This document shows, piece after piece, positions 13,130-25,821 of a DNA stretch of 64,000 bases. Origin of the DNA: Cycas panzhihuaensis (Eukaryota > Cycadophyta). Within the stretch, counting starts at the first letter, position 1, and each line of letters begins with the position of its first letter. The DNA is taken from positions 103,175,741 through 103,239,740 of the forward strand of contig CM041465.1 of NCBI GenBank assembly GCA_023213395.1, in the 5' to 3' direction. Under the pieces are notes generated by a model, which did no database searches, had not been told where the DNA came from, and saw only the letters and a list, made by a program, of their open reading frames with translations. The position numbers were made by a program, and so were the translations under genes.

Positions 13130-14400
13130 TAAGCTATCTGCTACTATCAAAATGGAAGTTGAGAAACTCTTAGATGTTGGGTTAATCACTTCTATCAATT
13201 ACCTTAAGTGGGTCTCTAATATTGTTGATGTTGCCAAGAAGAATGGGACAATCTAGATATGTGTTGACTTCCAAGATATCAATAATGCATGTCCTAAAGA
13301 TAACTTCCCTTTACCTTTCAACAATCAAATCATCGATTGTACCACTAGATTTAAAGTTATGTTCTTGATGGATGGATTCTTTGGTTATAACCAAATCTAG
13401 ATCTCTCCCAAAGACCGTCACAAAACAGTCTTTACTACTCCTCAGGGTACCTTTGCTTATAAAAGGATGCCCTTTGGACTTAAAAATACAAGCGTCACTT
13501 ACCAAAGGGTGATGCAGCTCATCTTCCATGACCTAATAAACAAAACCCTCAAGGTTTTCATAGATGGCATGATGGGCCTTTCTCGTAAAAGGGCCCATCA
13601 TCCGCAAGATTTGTATGCTATCTTTACTAAATGTTGTGAATATCATGTTATCCTGAATCCTCTTAAGTGTGTATTTGTCATAACAATTGGCAAACTCTTG
13701 GGTTTCCTTGTTTCTAAACAAGGAATCTAGGTCAACCTTGATAAAGTCAAGACTATCATTGACATGCCTCTGCCCAAGATGTAATGGTAAATCAATTCGT
13801 TCTTGGGTAGGTTGGGTTTCCTTAGGCATTTCTTGGTAAACTTTTCCATAAACGCTAAACCCCTCACTAGCTTATTGAAGATGGGGCCCCCATTCATTTG
13901 GTCTTTAAAGGCCCATGAAGCTTTCTAAGAGCTCAAAAGAGCCTTAGTTTTAGCTCTAATTTTGGCACCTCCTCTCTTTGATCAACCTTTTATCCTCTAC
14001 ACCTTAGCTACCAATGAATCCTTAGGGGCTATGCTCACCCAAGAGGATGATTCAAGAATCGAGAGAGTTATCTATTTCATTTGTCGCACATTAGTCACTG
14101 CTGAGTTCAATTATTCTCCCACTAAGAAGGAATGCCTCACCTTAGTTCATGTAACTAAGAAATTTAGGTATTACTTTCTCAGCAATACCACTCAAGTGAT
14201 CGTCCAATCTGACCCCTTGACTAACCTGATCTAGCTTGATTGGTAGGATTGGTAAATGGGCCATCCTCCTTTAAGAATATGACCTTCAAATTGTCAATAG
14301 GAAATCAAAGAAGGGAATGGTGGTCACTGAGCAGCTAGCTGACACCCCCATTTCTGATTCTTCTAATATTCTTGTTGATGACTCCTTGCCTGGCAAGCCT
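13130..14400 (+). pseudogene. E1 reverse transcriptase and Gypsy-type RNase H (broken)
   Basis: RT blocks in order: KMEVEKLLDVGLI, WVSNIV, ICVDFQDINNAC, MPFGLKN, and the catalytic box FIDGMMGLS at 13557 onward (E2 has FMDD). The second catalytic Asp is Gly here. RNase H begins FILYTLATNESLGAML, lacking the first catalytic Asp, as in E2 and E3. Multiple stops (for example TAG for the Q in NQI) inactivate it. The stretch 12070-13130 encodes the long, poorly conserved PR-RT linker seen in all three elements. Confidence 0.8.
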
Positions 14401-14439
14401 ATCTTTTCTATCTAAGACTTATCTCTGCATCCATTAGCT

Positions 14440-15692
14440 AGTAGCGAATGGTATGGGGATATTGTACAATACCTTACTGAATAATAGTATCATTTTGACC
14501 CTTATGATAAGATGAGGTCATGAGTTAGAGCCACTGCTAGTATTACTTCATCATAGAGGAGGTGTTGTACAAGAGATCCTTTGATGGGATCCTCCTTCAT
14601 TGTGTCAACCTCAATGAGATGAACCAAATACTTTACGAATGCCATAATGGCATTTATGGGGGCCACTTTGGGGGCTAATCCATGGCCCAGAGGATCCTCT
14701 GCATAGGTTATTACTGGTTGTCCCTTTTCAAAGATGCCCATGCCTATGCATTATGATGTCATAGGTGTCAGAAGCATGTCAACATCATCCATTCACCTTC
14801 TGAGGCCTTGCACCTTATTATCTCTCTGTGGCCTTTTTCTCAATGGGGATTAGACCTTATCAGAGCCATAACCCCTCTTTCCTTATTGCAATACAAGTTT
14901 ATCTTAACTATGATAAAATACTTTACTAAATAGGTTGAAGCAGTCCCATTATCTTATATTACCAGTAAGACTATAGCCACCTTTATCTACCAGCATATTA
15001 TTTGTCGATTCAGGGTTCCTTGCATCTTAATCATAGATAATGGCACTCGCTTTTGCAATAAGGAGATGGATGAACTTTGTGGGAAGTTTAGGATATCCCA
15101 CAAAACTTCTTCTCCTTATTACCCTCAGGCCAATGGATAAATCTAGTCTTTTAACAAAACTCTTATTAGTATCTTAAAGAAAACCATTGCCTAATCCCAA
15201 AGGGATTGGCACCTTCAACTTCCTTCCACTCTATGGGCCTATCACACTTCTATTCACACAGCTACATGGATGACCCCATTCTCCCTTGTATATAGAATTG
15301 AGGTGGTCCTCTCTTTGGAAGTTAAAATCCCCTCCTTCTGTGTTTCCCTTTGAGGTCTCATAAACGAGGAATCCTATCGCCAGGCCTACCTCCTCGACCT
15401 CAAAGCCTTAGATAAGAAACACTTAATAGCATACCAAGCGAACCTCATCTCTAAGGCTAGGGCATAAAGAACGTATGATAAACATCTTTGTCCTCACCTT
15501 TTACATCCTTGGGACCTCGTCCTCAAGCTAGAATACCTCCATGATTGCTTGTCAAAATTTAGGCCTAAATGGGTCAATCCTTTCGTCATTCTTGAAAGTC
15601 TTGACATTATCACCTATAGGATAGTGACTCTAGAAGGTCTCAAATTTGAGAAGGCCGTTAATAGGAAATTCCTAAAAAAATTCTATGTGTGA
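14440..15692 (+). pseudogene. E1 integrase (broken)
   Basis: It carries an HHCC-type region (CHNGIYGGHFGG ... C..CQKH), the D,D,E core with WGLDLI, IDNGTRFCN and SPYYPQANG, and the C-terminal tail VNPFVILESLD ... EKAVNRKFLKKFYV ending in TGA 15690-15692. In-frame stops and shifts are present. The end of the polyprotein aligns exactly with E2 and E3. Confidence 0.8.
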
Positions 15693-15756
15693 ACCCTCCT
15701 ACTCCTGAGTGGGGTAAGCACACCTTTCCCTCTCACTTTGAAATGAGCCTAAACTA

Positions 15757-15814
15757 CCACTCTACACAGGTCATTGTTTCTCCTAGCCATAGGTGGAATG
15801 GTGGTTTAGAGTGG
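15757..15814 (+). other. E1 copy of the conserved post-integrase stem-loop
   Basis: Arms CCACTCTA and TAGAGTGG face each other across a loop, in a unit homologous to the 85-bp repeat of E3. Two stem pairs that are T-A in E3 are C-G here, so pairing is kept while sequence changes. Confidence 0.6.
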
Positions 15815-16564
15815 CTCTTCATCTTTTTTTATTTTATCGCTTACATCCTTTATTTTCCTCCCAAGGGAGACCTCTCTTTTCCTTGTTGGGTAAGCAAACT
15901 CCCTTTACTTCTGAGCATGGGATCGTTTCCTAACCATGGTCCTTTGCTCTAGTATATATATTCCCCTTATCGTTGCTTTCTTTGCATATCCATTATGCTC
16001 TGTTAGTGGATATGCATGGCTCCCCCCTCTTAGCCTCATACATATTTATCATTGATACACATGGTGGTTATGTGTACCTACTACGAGTGTGGTATTACAT
16101 GAAAGGAAGCACGAGTATCATCTGTGTATGGTCTAATAACAAACATCATACATATGAATAAGCTAAAACCATCATAATACATAACCCCTCATGCACTCGT
16201 GCACCCATATCCATATGCATACCCTCATTTCTTTATGCATCGCATAAATAAACAAATAATACAACAAAGCAATAACATCACAAAGTAATCATAACATCAT
16301 CATCATGGGTCAAATAGAGTACTAGTTAGCCCTTACATATATATATATATATATATATCAAATGGTACAATGAATCATACAGTACATTATCATCTAGGCA
16401 TCATGCCTTAGGAAACTAGAATCCTTACACAGAGGAGTACAATCACGTGTCTACATATGGTGAAGACTCCCTGGAGGTCCAATGCTTTCCTACTTAAAAT
16501 CAATAGTATATACCATCCTCCTTAATGTCCTACCCTTAAGGGGTATCATCTCCTCATCTGTGGG
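15815..16564. other. E1 spacer between the convergent gag-pol and antisense PMD genes
   Basis: Non-coding AT-rich spacer matching 55791-56417 of E3. It contains a pure AT run at 16337-16358. No other feature seen. Confidence 0.5.
16337..16358. repeat. (AT)11 microsatellite
   Basis: Uninterrupted AT dinucleotides in the E1 spacer. Confidence 0.95.
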
Positions 16565-17727
16565 ATTCCTTGCGAGGGGACCACATGCCTCCCAAGCTCC
16601 TGCGGCATCGTTGTGAGCTCTTTACCTCACTGTCCTCATCTTGAGGCCTCCTATAGGTCATCATTGTGGTGTGAGTATGTGATCTGCTATGCGATGACCT
16701 AGTGGCGATCTGCTCCACCAACTGATCGTATCTCGCCTAGATACAATTCCTCTCTCCCTCTGCTCCTTGGAGCCTCTCCTCTAGCATGATGATCCAGATC
16801 TTGCCCTCTGCATCTATGCCTATTATTCCTCCTCCCTGAGCCTCTAGTTCCTGGACTTGGCCCTATAAAACATCTCTCTTAACTACTAGCTGATCCCTCT
16901 CCACTTGAAGTCCATCCAAGGCACCCTGCAACTGTCCTGCCCTTGCCTGGAGCTCTTAGGACTCTGCCACTATATGTCTCTGGCTCTAATCAATATGGCA
17001 AATGCTATTGTATGTGACCTCACTAATCAAGGCTCCTTGCCAGCCAGGATAGAAGGCTATCCCTTTGCATAAACCTAAGGGAATAACTCATAGACTACTA
17101 CCTCTAGTAGCCTCATCATCTCTGCTACTCCTACCAAACCACACATACCATGCGTCAGTCTAACGAATATATATATAAGTATCAAAATCTAAATAAAACC
17201 ACCTAAGCAACTAATGATTGGAAAGACATCAAGTCAGGGTAGAATCTCACCTCTTGTGATGGCTAGCTCCTCTACTCTAATAATCATCTCCTCTGTAGTA
17301 GCTCCCCCTACTGCTACCTCCACCTCTTCTACCTCTGGCATTATCTTGCCCACTACCTGGGCTATTGCTGGGGCACCTCCTACCTCTAATCCCTTCTCTC
17401 CAGGGACTCCTATGTCTACCATAGCTATTGCCACCTCTGCTGCTGCCACCATGGCTATTGCTGCAACTAGAGCTCCACCTACAGCTCCCTCTCTACTTGC
17501 CAGCTCTAGTGGTGGCCTATCTCTCCTCATAGGTATCGATGGGCCTACCTCACCTCTTGTAGCTCTTAATAGGCCTGCCCCATCACCTCCATCATCACCC
17601 CCATCCTCATTAGGCTCATCACCTAGTTCTTTATCCTCATCATCAATCTCCCAATGAATCACTCTATAAGGATCCGTTGTAAAGTCTGTCAAGGTAAGCA
17701 AGTCTAACAAAGTCACCTCTACTAATC
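16565..17727 (-). pseudogene. E1 antisense PMD-like gene, 3' part with intron
   Basis: Opposite strand to E1 gag-pol. From 17727 the frame reads LLDLLTLTDFTTDPYRVIHW, matching the E2 and E3 antisense proteins, then an acidic linker (WEIDDEDKELGDEPNEDGGD). A donor GAG|GTGAGA (intron from 17250) and acceptor GGTAG (17131) bound a 120-bp intron in the same place and phase (1) as in E3. The last exon encodes the EMMRLLE...LFP...RARDI tail, with stops. The 5' part lies beyond Copia-1 at 25325-25545, and the promoter end is deleted. Ends are approximate. The plus-strand Ser/Thr/Pro-rich frame over 17214-17657 is a shadow of the acidic linker. Confidence 0.7.
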
Positions 17728-18037
17728 TGAAGGAAAGATGGATCTAGGGAATAAATCACTCAAATGCATACAATGGCAATAGAGAATGAAAAGAGATGAA
17801 ACAAGATATAAGAGTAAGCTTTAAGGTGAGAATGAATAATAACTCCCTCCTTAAGATTTCACCTTTTATTATTGAGGGTGAGCATTAGGGTTAGGATTTT
17901 TCCACCTAATGACATAAACTTGAAATTACATCTAAATGCACATAAAGCACATTTCATTAAGAGACTAATGATAACAATATATCCTAAGGTCATATAATTA
18001 ATCTACACAAATGACCTTAATATGTTAACCTCTTTCA
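17728..18037 (-). repeat. Copia-1 3' LTR
   Basis: 310 bp, plus-strand ends TGAAGGAAAG...TCTTTCA; matches 25013-25324 over its full length with scattered substitutions. Confidence 0.93.
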
Positions 18038-18056
18038 ATCCCCTCCCTTAATGGTG
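18038..18056 (-). other. Copia-1 polypurine tract
   Basis: Minus-strand ACCATTAAGGGAGGGGAT directly precedes the 3' LTR. The purine core is AAGGGAGGGGA. Confidence 0.85.
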
Positions 18057-18539
18057 GAAGGTCATTTTGAGAAAATCTATTTTACGAGGTCTCCATTTGA
18101 GCCTCATTATTACATTGAAATTCTAAATGACACTTTTGTAGGAAAACCCTCATGGAGAATAAAAATCCACAAACTTTCTAAGATTTATAGCCCCTTTTAT
18201 AAATAAAAAAGGCTAAGGTAGCTCTTTGATATAGTTTGATAGGCAAGCAACTTAAATGTGTAGCTTAATTTGCTAAGTCTCTATATACCATTTGGTCATC
18301 CCCTGTGCCCTTTTAGGTTTTCACAGGTTTTAATTTTCTAAAACTAATACAATCCTTATCCTTTCGTGCCCACATGGAGTTTCATAAATAGGATATAGCA
18401 GAGACTTGCTCTTATTCTTCCGCACCCATAAGGAGTTTTCACGAAGATAATAGAGTATGATGATCCTATTGCCATCTCCTTTGATCAGTTGAAGATAAAA
18501 GCCCTAAGGTTGAGCTACCTTTGGAATTGTTCAAACTTC

Positions 18540-21500
18540 ATCTTTTACAATAGCTTGGTGAAGATATCAGCCACTTAATATACTGTGGGGTAGTATTCCA
18601 GTTGAATTGTGCCATCATAAATAAGTTCTCTAATCTTGTGGACTTTTGTACTTCTGTATTTAGTATAATCGTGAAATATACGAATTTTCACCATGCAAAG
18701 TGCTGATTGATTATCCACATGAAGGCCAGTAGGACTTGTTTAGGTGATATTCAATATTTCTAATAATTTTTTAAGCTATATCACCTCCTTACTCGTCTCA
18801 AAAGCAGCAATGTATTCAACTTTAGCAATTGTATCAATAACTATCTTCTGTCGTCTGGATCTCCATAATATTGGTGTTGTTCTAAGAAATGTTACATACA
18901 TAGATATAGATCTTCCTGTATCTTTATCTCTTATAAAGTCTAAGTTTGTATATATAGAAAGTTTAAATTCATTATTAGGTTCATACAATAAACCAAATTT
19001 GTTGGTTGTCTTTAGGTATTTTAACACTTGAATTGTAGCCTGCCAGAGATTCTACTTAGGATTTGTTATAAATCATGTAAGAATACCAATAAAGTGTGCA
19101 ATATTTGGCCTTGTATTGGTAGTGTAGATGAGACTACCTATAAGTTTCCTATAGAGTGTTGTGTCTACCTCCTTAGTGTCACTATCAGTTGAGAGTTTGG
19201 TATTAGGGTCCATAGGTAATGCCACTAGTTGAGCATCTTCTAACTAAAACTTAGTTAGAAGATCGTTGATGTATTTTTCTTAAGAGAAGAGAAAGTTTCC
19301 ATTCTTTTGTGTTACTTCAACTCCTAAATAATATTTCATCAAATTGAGGTCAGACAAGTCAAATGTTTTGTCAAGGTCCTTTTTTAGCTGGCTTATTACC
19401 TATTCACTATTATCCGTTACTAGCATATCATCCACAAAGATTATAAGATAAGTGACTTTATCCTTATGGTGCTTAATGAACAATGTTGCATTAATATCTT
19501 GGTAGTCATAAACCTCATATCCAAGTTACCTCATTCTTTCAGACAACTTGGCAAACCAAGCACGAGGGTCTTGTTTAAGGCTGTACAAGGACTTCCTGAG
19601 CCTGCAAACCTTATTCTCTTAACCTTCGATCTCATATCCTTTTGGCTGAGCTATGTAAATTTCTTATTTAATATCTCCATTGAGAAACATGGTCTTAATA
19701 TCGAGTTGGTAGATTTTCTAACCCTATTGAGTAGCCAAGACCATAAGAGTTTTAATTATAGGTGACTTGGTTATAGGTGTAAAGACTTCAGTGTAGTTGA
19801 TACCTTCCTTTTATGTAAATCCTTTAGCTACCAACGTCGCCTTATATTTTTCAAGGGTGCCATATGATCTATATTTGTTTTTAAACACACATTTATTTTG
19901 AACTACCCTTTTTCTAAGTGGTAGATCAACAAGCTCCCATGTACCATTCTTGATAAAAGATTGGTACTATTTATTCATGGCATTTCTCCAAATTGCATGC
20001 TTTATAGCTTCTTGGTATGTTAAGAGCTCTTCATTAAGAGTAAGGTGCAATTCTACTAGTTCAAGCTTAGTATATAATGATTCCTATATCCTTGCTCTCT
20101 GGGTACTTCGAGTGTTAGTTTTGCCTACCTCATCTAGTCGTATATCCTTATTGAGCTGGTAGGATTCACAAGATCATCGAGTTGGGAATGATATCCTCAT
20201 TACCTCAACTTCTTAGTTCTCATCTTGTTCATTAAAATGATCATTTTGTGAGAAGGATTTTGATATGCTTGACGAAGATGGTCCTTTTATCATTATTTTA
20301 TCTTTGTCGATTGAAGGCGGAGAGGATGATTCTTCTATAATGGATTTGCCTTTATCAGCTCTGTTATCTCCAAAGGATGGTGCTAGATGTGTACTTATCA
20401 GTTTAGAGTCACAACTTGTATCCTCCAAGGCTCTATTATCAGCTTCCAATATTTAGAGTAATTTATGTCTATCTCCCCTCCCCCCTAAATTTTAAAATCT
20501 GAACATTATACTTGTTAACATTATTATAGTAGCGTGAGGGTATTTTGGAGTCTAGTCTAAGCAATTGATCCTCTATCTCTGCAAAAATAACATCTCTAGT
20601 AATAATGATTTTTTGTTGTGAAGGTATAAAGACCTTATACCCTTTCTTATCCATAGGGTATCCAACAAAGATGCCTTTAAGTGCCTTTAGCTAGAGTTTA
20701 TTTCGATCTAAATCCAAAATGTTGGCATAATATATAGAGCCAAAAATTTTAAAGTAGTGAACAATGGGAGTTTGTCCTGACCACTTTTTATTAGGTGATT
20801 GCCCTTCCTTTGATAGGCTAATAACATTGATATAATAAATAGTTATCTAGATTGTTTTGGCCCATAGGTAGGTAGGTATTTTTGTATACCAACATAGCCC
20901 GAGCCATGTTCATGATTATCCTATTCATGTGCTTGGCAACTCCATTTTGTTGTGGGGTACCTGCTACTATTGTTTGATGCTTGATGTCATTATCTCAAAA
21001 GTAGCTTTCAAACTCATGTGAGGTATATTTGCCACTATTATCAGTTTAAAGATATTTGAGTTGATAACTTAAATCTTTTTCAGTATGGGCTTTGGATTCT
21101 TTGAATACACGAAAGGCTTCATATTTCTTGTGTAAAAAAGCTACCCATACTTTTCTAATGAAATCATCAATGAAAGAGATGTAATATAACTTGCCTTTCA
21201 GTGAAGGAATGAGTATTAGTCAGCACAAATCAGAGTATATTAATTGTAATAGATGGCTTGATTTTCACTGACTTTTGGGAAAGGGTTGTCGATGAGATTT
21301 AGCAATAATACAATCTTCAAATTTAAAGGGATTAGAGGAGAACTTTAGAAGATTTAGAAGAGTGTTAGAAAGATCTCTAAGTTTATCAATGTGAACATGG
21401 CCCATGCGAGCATGCCAAATAGCTTCTGGTAACAACATTGGGTGGGTCAAGATGGAATTAAATGTAAATTCTTCATTAGCACAAGGGCTTTGGCCATAAT

Positions 21501-21990
21501 GGGATTTAGAAGATGGAGAGTCATTCAGTAGAAATAGTTTTCCAGAGAGATGTTCAGTGAAGACCACTTGATTAGTTAGAGGGTAAATGACCTAGAGAAT
21601 TTAGTCATTTATAGTTATACTCAGATTAAATCCATGAGAGACAAGTGTAGATAAAGAGAGTAGGTTTTGTTTAAGATTGGGTATGTATAAGACATCAAGT
21701 AATATAAAATATTTTAAGCTTGGGAGTTTCAGGTGAATGTTACTAATTCCTTCAATAGGTTATTGTGATTTATCAGCCATATAAGTAACTCCTTGAACAT
21801 TGAAGTCAAATGTTCGATATAGACTATGATTGCATGCCATATATTAAGTTGCTCCTATATCCATGATCCATTGTCCATCAATTGAAGTCATACTATTTGC
21901 AATTCCAATAGGGGTTGGCATTGGTGAAGGGAATTCACAAGCGATATATCCACATCGAGCTTCAAAGTATCTCTTTAGTTGGTCAATGGG
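18540..21990 (-). pseudogene. Copia-1 pol: protease, integrase, reverse transcriptase, RNase H
   Basis: Minus-strand order is Copia-type. Protease WIMDIGAT near 21860 (DTG changed to DIG). GAG-pre-integrase WHARMGHVHIDKLRDLSN near 21410. Integrase core end GTPQQNGVAKHMNR near 20940-20900. RT includes the SLYSLKQDPRAW-like block near 19570 and catalytic FVDDMLV at 19427-19438. RNase H reads IYTNLDFIRDKDTGRS to AKVEYIAAFETSKE (18950-18780) and ends VADIFTK near 18560. INT before RT defines Ty1/Copia. Numerous stops and shifts; not functional. Confidence 0.88.
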
Positions 21991-23070
21991 ATTTGATGTT
22001 GAAGATCCCTCAATTCTTTGAATGTGTACTTATATAAAACTTGCATCACTAAAGGATTCTTCACAAGTTTCTTCAATATTGTAAGCTCCATGTTTTGGTT
22101 GGAACTTGGACAACTTATAAGTGGTAGTTCTGCTATCTTTTGTAAAGTGTTATTTATGATTACACTGATCACACATAATAGTTTGATTGTCAATCCCTGA
22201 AGAGGTACTGATTTGGCTTGACTGTCTTGGTCTTTGTTGAGATGGCCCTTAGCCTTGAGACTATCGGTGCTATGACTGAGGGTTTAATTGAACTTATGGA
22301 TGATTTCCCATGTTTCTTTCTCTTTCTCTTGCTTAGTTATTTCTTCTATCATGAGAGGGGCCTTGATTTTTTATGTAGCAAACTTCTTTTTCCACTTTAA
22401 ATGCTACATCTGAAAGAGAGTCAGAGGCTACAAATTTGGTATTAAGGGTCTTATTAAATTCTATAAACTTCTCAACAAGTGCTTCAAAGTTGAGTGTCTT
22501 CAATGTTCCACTAGATTGAAGACTTCCAAGTAAATTTTTATAATCAGAGACATGTAGATATGATTAAATCAAGAATGCCCAGGTGACACATTAGGTCTTA
22601 AAATCTTTATCAATTACCTATTTTATTGGTCGAAGGAGATTTATTATCTTATGAGCTTGTCCCTTTTGTATTTTTGATTTGTTCATTTTTAAAATAAGAT
22701 AAACAGATTCTAAATCTGACTTGGTATCAAAGTTCTTCTTGAAAGCTTCAAGGACCTTCTAGGTTATATCATGTTACTCTTCATTAATCAAGTTGTGCAA
22801 GGAGTGATCAGTAACCAACAGAATTCCTGCATGAATCTTTTCATCATTCATCTCCCATTGTAGTTTGGTTGTGGCAACTGTAAGAGTTATTAGAGCAGAT
22901 CCACTAGAAGCAAGTGTTGTAGTTATTGCAGGTATGATGGGTGTAGGATGCAAGTGGGCTCTCCAAAGGCCTTTATACTTTGTAGCATTTTTAACTCTAG
23001 TGTATCACAAATCCCAATTTTCTTTACCTTTCGGTATGCAGTTGACATTTTGCTTGAATTGAGATGACAT
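21991..23070 (-). pseudogene. Copia-1 gag
   Basis: Starts ATG at 23070 (MSSQFK). The zinc knuckle near 22175-22130 reads CDQCNHK*HFTKDS: CX2CX4HX4C with a stop and the last Cys changed to Ser. Homologous to 33606-34740 of Copia-2. Confidence 0.75.
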
Positions 23071-24998
23071 GGTGATGATAAAGAAGTAGAAGAGATGATA
23101 GAAGTATGTGCCACTAAAACATGTGGTTAGTACACTTGGCGCAATAGGGATATAGAAATAAATGCTATGATGGAAAGCAAGCAATGATTAAGTATTTTTC
23201 AACAACTATGAAAAATAAGTATAAGCAATAATATAAAAATAAGGCCTAATGTAGAGCTAATAAAGAGTGGTGATATGTCATACCACTAACCTCTAACTTA
23301 TGTCCAAATGTAGATGAGGTTTCAATGGCTAAGGCTTCTAGTATATGATTAGGGCCTTCATCCACGATACCCACACTTGTACTTGGTGATAAAATCCAAG
23401 TCACAGTGGAGCCCAGATACTCCCAGTCCTCACCCAGTTCACTAGTGAACATCTGCATACCTCCTCTAAAGAGTTAGATGGTACGTGCATATCCCACAGC
23501 TATGATAGATATTGGACCAAGTTGATTTTAATCTTGCATTAAGGCTTTCAGTTTTTCTGGGTGGTTATCAGGATTATCCCTTATTGGAGGCCATAAGTAT
23601 GGCTAATCTGTCCCTCCACCACTATTCTGGTTAAGACCAGACCCAGTATGAAACCTACACCTCCCTTAGGGCCTAGACTTCAGCCAACTATGGTCTATTT
23701 CAACTAAGGTAAGTGTGGGCACAAGTCAAAAACTAGCGGTATAGATTACACATATGAGATTCTTTTTACGAATAATGTAAGTTATTTCTGAATAACTGAA
23801 ATAGAAAGTTAGCAAATATGCTTGCTTATTTTCATGCTTGCTTTATTGTTGTTGCTACTTTATATGATACTTTATGTTATGTGTGTAAATAGAAAAAGCA
23901 TGCTAGATTTAGGAGGAAAACCAGATGTTGCTTCTAATCCAAGGTTTCCCTTGCTTTAGTACAATGTTTTCAAATATGTTTTTAAAAATTTCAATACAAA
24001 AGCCATAATGGGCTAAAAAATGGATTAACTTGCTACTAAAATACTAATTTTTCTAAATATAGATGCATGTTATTTTGCCCTATTTTGTGATTTTTCCACA
24101 AAATTCACAAAAATGATAAATGGGTAAATTTTCTAAAAATTATAAATATGAAGGCCTAAATGATAGAATTTGAATTTATGGAAGAAGAAAAAAGTGTTAA
24201 GAATATCATTTTTGATAGAGTAGTGAAGCTAGATTTCTAAAAATGCATAAAATATTTTGTTTGAAAAAAGCACAAAAGCATAATCCTACCATATCCACTG
24301 TCTTAGAATCTAAATTTCAATATGTAAAAAGTTATATATTAACATGTGCATCAACTTTTCCTTCTACACCATCTCCAAAATCATCCAAAACATTATCCTA
24401 AATGCGCTTGCAATGTCCTTTATGGGGTTGAGTAGGCAAATTCAGCATCCGTACGAAAACCACATAGATCTCACTAACCGGTGGATGAAATTTGATGAGA
24501 TTTATCTTAAAATCATCCTAAGACATAAATCTACTAGATCCCTTAAAAATAATTTTAGATGCCTAGCTTATAATTAAATGATTTCATTAGGAAAAGTGCC
24601 TTAAGTCACTGATCTATAAATTTTACCATTTTATTTTAGAAAAAACTCACTATTATAGGTTGAATCTAATGTTGTTCCAGAAGAAAAAAATGATCCTTTA
24701 GTCAAGACAACCCAACATACCAAATTTTATCAAAATCTGAGATGATCAAAATTTTCATAAAATTGTAGGCCTTTAATGATTCTGGGAATGTTCCAGCAAC
24801 TAAACAGCTTAAAAAACATGTATTTTCCACCTTTAAAATTCTACACACATAGAGAAAATAATAACATATAAAGTACTATAATTTGAATCTCTCAAGATGT
24901 TAAAAATAATGAGTGCACTCTCAATACTTCATATTAAAGGTGAAGGAGAGGTTAAATGACTCAATGCAAGTGGAATGGAGTGAATAGATCCCCTTCTA
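23071..24998 (-). other. Copia-1 long leader
   Basis: 1.9 kb between PBS and gag without a convincing frame. It is recognisably conserved with 31573-33605 of Copia-2, including the stretch 23290-23760. It may hold packaging or splicing signals; no function can be assigned. Confidence 0.6.
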
Positions 24999-25010
24999 GC
25001 TCTGATACCA
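24999..25010 (-). other. Copia-1 primer binding site
   Basis: Minus-strand TGGTATCAGAGC, the standard plant Copia site complementary to initiator tRNA-Met, two bases inside the 5' LTR. Confidence 0.95.
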
Positions 25011-25012
25011 CA

Positions 25013-25324
25013 TGAAGGAAGGATAAATCTAGGAAATAAATCACTCACATGTACACAATGGCAATGAAGAATGAAAAGAGATAAAACAAGATATGAGAGT
25101 AAGCTTGGAGGTGAGAATGAATAATGACACCCTCCTTGAGATTTCGCCTTTTATTATTGAGGGTGAGCATTAGGGTTAGGATTTTCCCACCTAATAATAT
25201 GAACTTGAAATTACATCTAAATGCACATAAAGCACATTTCATTAAGAGACTAATACTAATAATATATCCTAAGGTTATATAATTAATCTACACACAAATG
25301 ACCTTGATACATTAACCTCTTTCA
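25013..25324 (-). repeat. Copia-1 5' LTR
   Basis: 312 bp; pairs with 17728-18037 and is followed by the target duplication TAATC. Confidence 0.93.
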
Positions 25325-25545
25325 TAATCGTCACACGTGGGCTTAGTCCTCTGTCCCTCTAAATCTCGTCTACTACCTATGGACCATGGGCACCCTAATC
25401 GAGATGGGATATGGCCCTCTTGGCAGTGCCATCGCTCTGAAGTAGTCAAAGAACCAACATTACAATAGTGTGCAGTAGGAGAATCCTCTTCTCCTAGCCA
25501 CTTTGATCTAATCTAACTGATCATTTCGATGTTCTGGATCCATTT
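25325..25545 (-). pseudogene. E1 antisense PMD gene, middle fragment
   Basis: Beyond Copia-1 the minus strand continues the E1 antisense exon, aligning with 57560-57770 of E3. The alignment stops at about 25545. The sequence then jumps to what corresponds to about 59255 of E3, so about 1.5 kb holding the PMD N-terminus, first intron and promoter is missing from E1. Confidence 0.65.
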
Positions 25546-25821
25546 TTACCACCTGTTTGAGTATTTGAAGCTCCCAAGGGAAGTACCTCCTCCTTTCTGG
25601 GCCTCTATTAGCCCTTTTGCGACCCCTAGGAGGCCCAAAAGGGCTTTCTTGCTATCTTTTCCCTCCCCTTTCATTGGATTGGCCTTCCTTGGGTTAGTAG
25701 CCTCCTCCCAGGGCTCTCCTATCCTCTCACGATCCATATTCATAGCCTTCTGAGCTATTATAGCCCTGTCATTGCATCGTCACTTCTCTTATCATATGAT
25801 ATAAACCTTATTCTTTTCACT

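Larger units (their letters stand above)
17728..25324 (-). mobile_element. Copia-1: complete Ty1/Copia element inside E1
   Basis: 7.6-kb element with LTRs 25013-25324 (5') and 17728-18037 (3'), the perfect 5-bp target duplication TAATC (17723-17727 and 25325-25329), a PBS for initiator tRNA-Met, a polypurine tract, and gag-PR-INT-RT-RH in Copia order. It sits in the antisense PMD gene of E1. The coding region has many stops. A long (1.9 kb) leader precedes gag. Confidence 0.93.

Noticed and set aside
17214-17657. Ser/Thr/Pro-rich plus-strand frame, with like frames at 57095-57514 (+) and 40296-40703 (-)
   Set aside because: Each is the reverse strand of the acidic Asp/Glu/Gly linker of the antisense PMD gene, whose own frame matches across copies.
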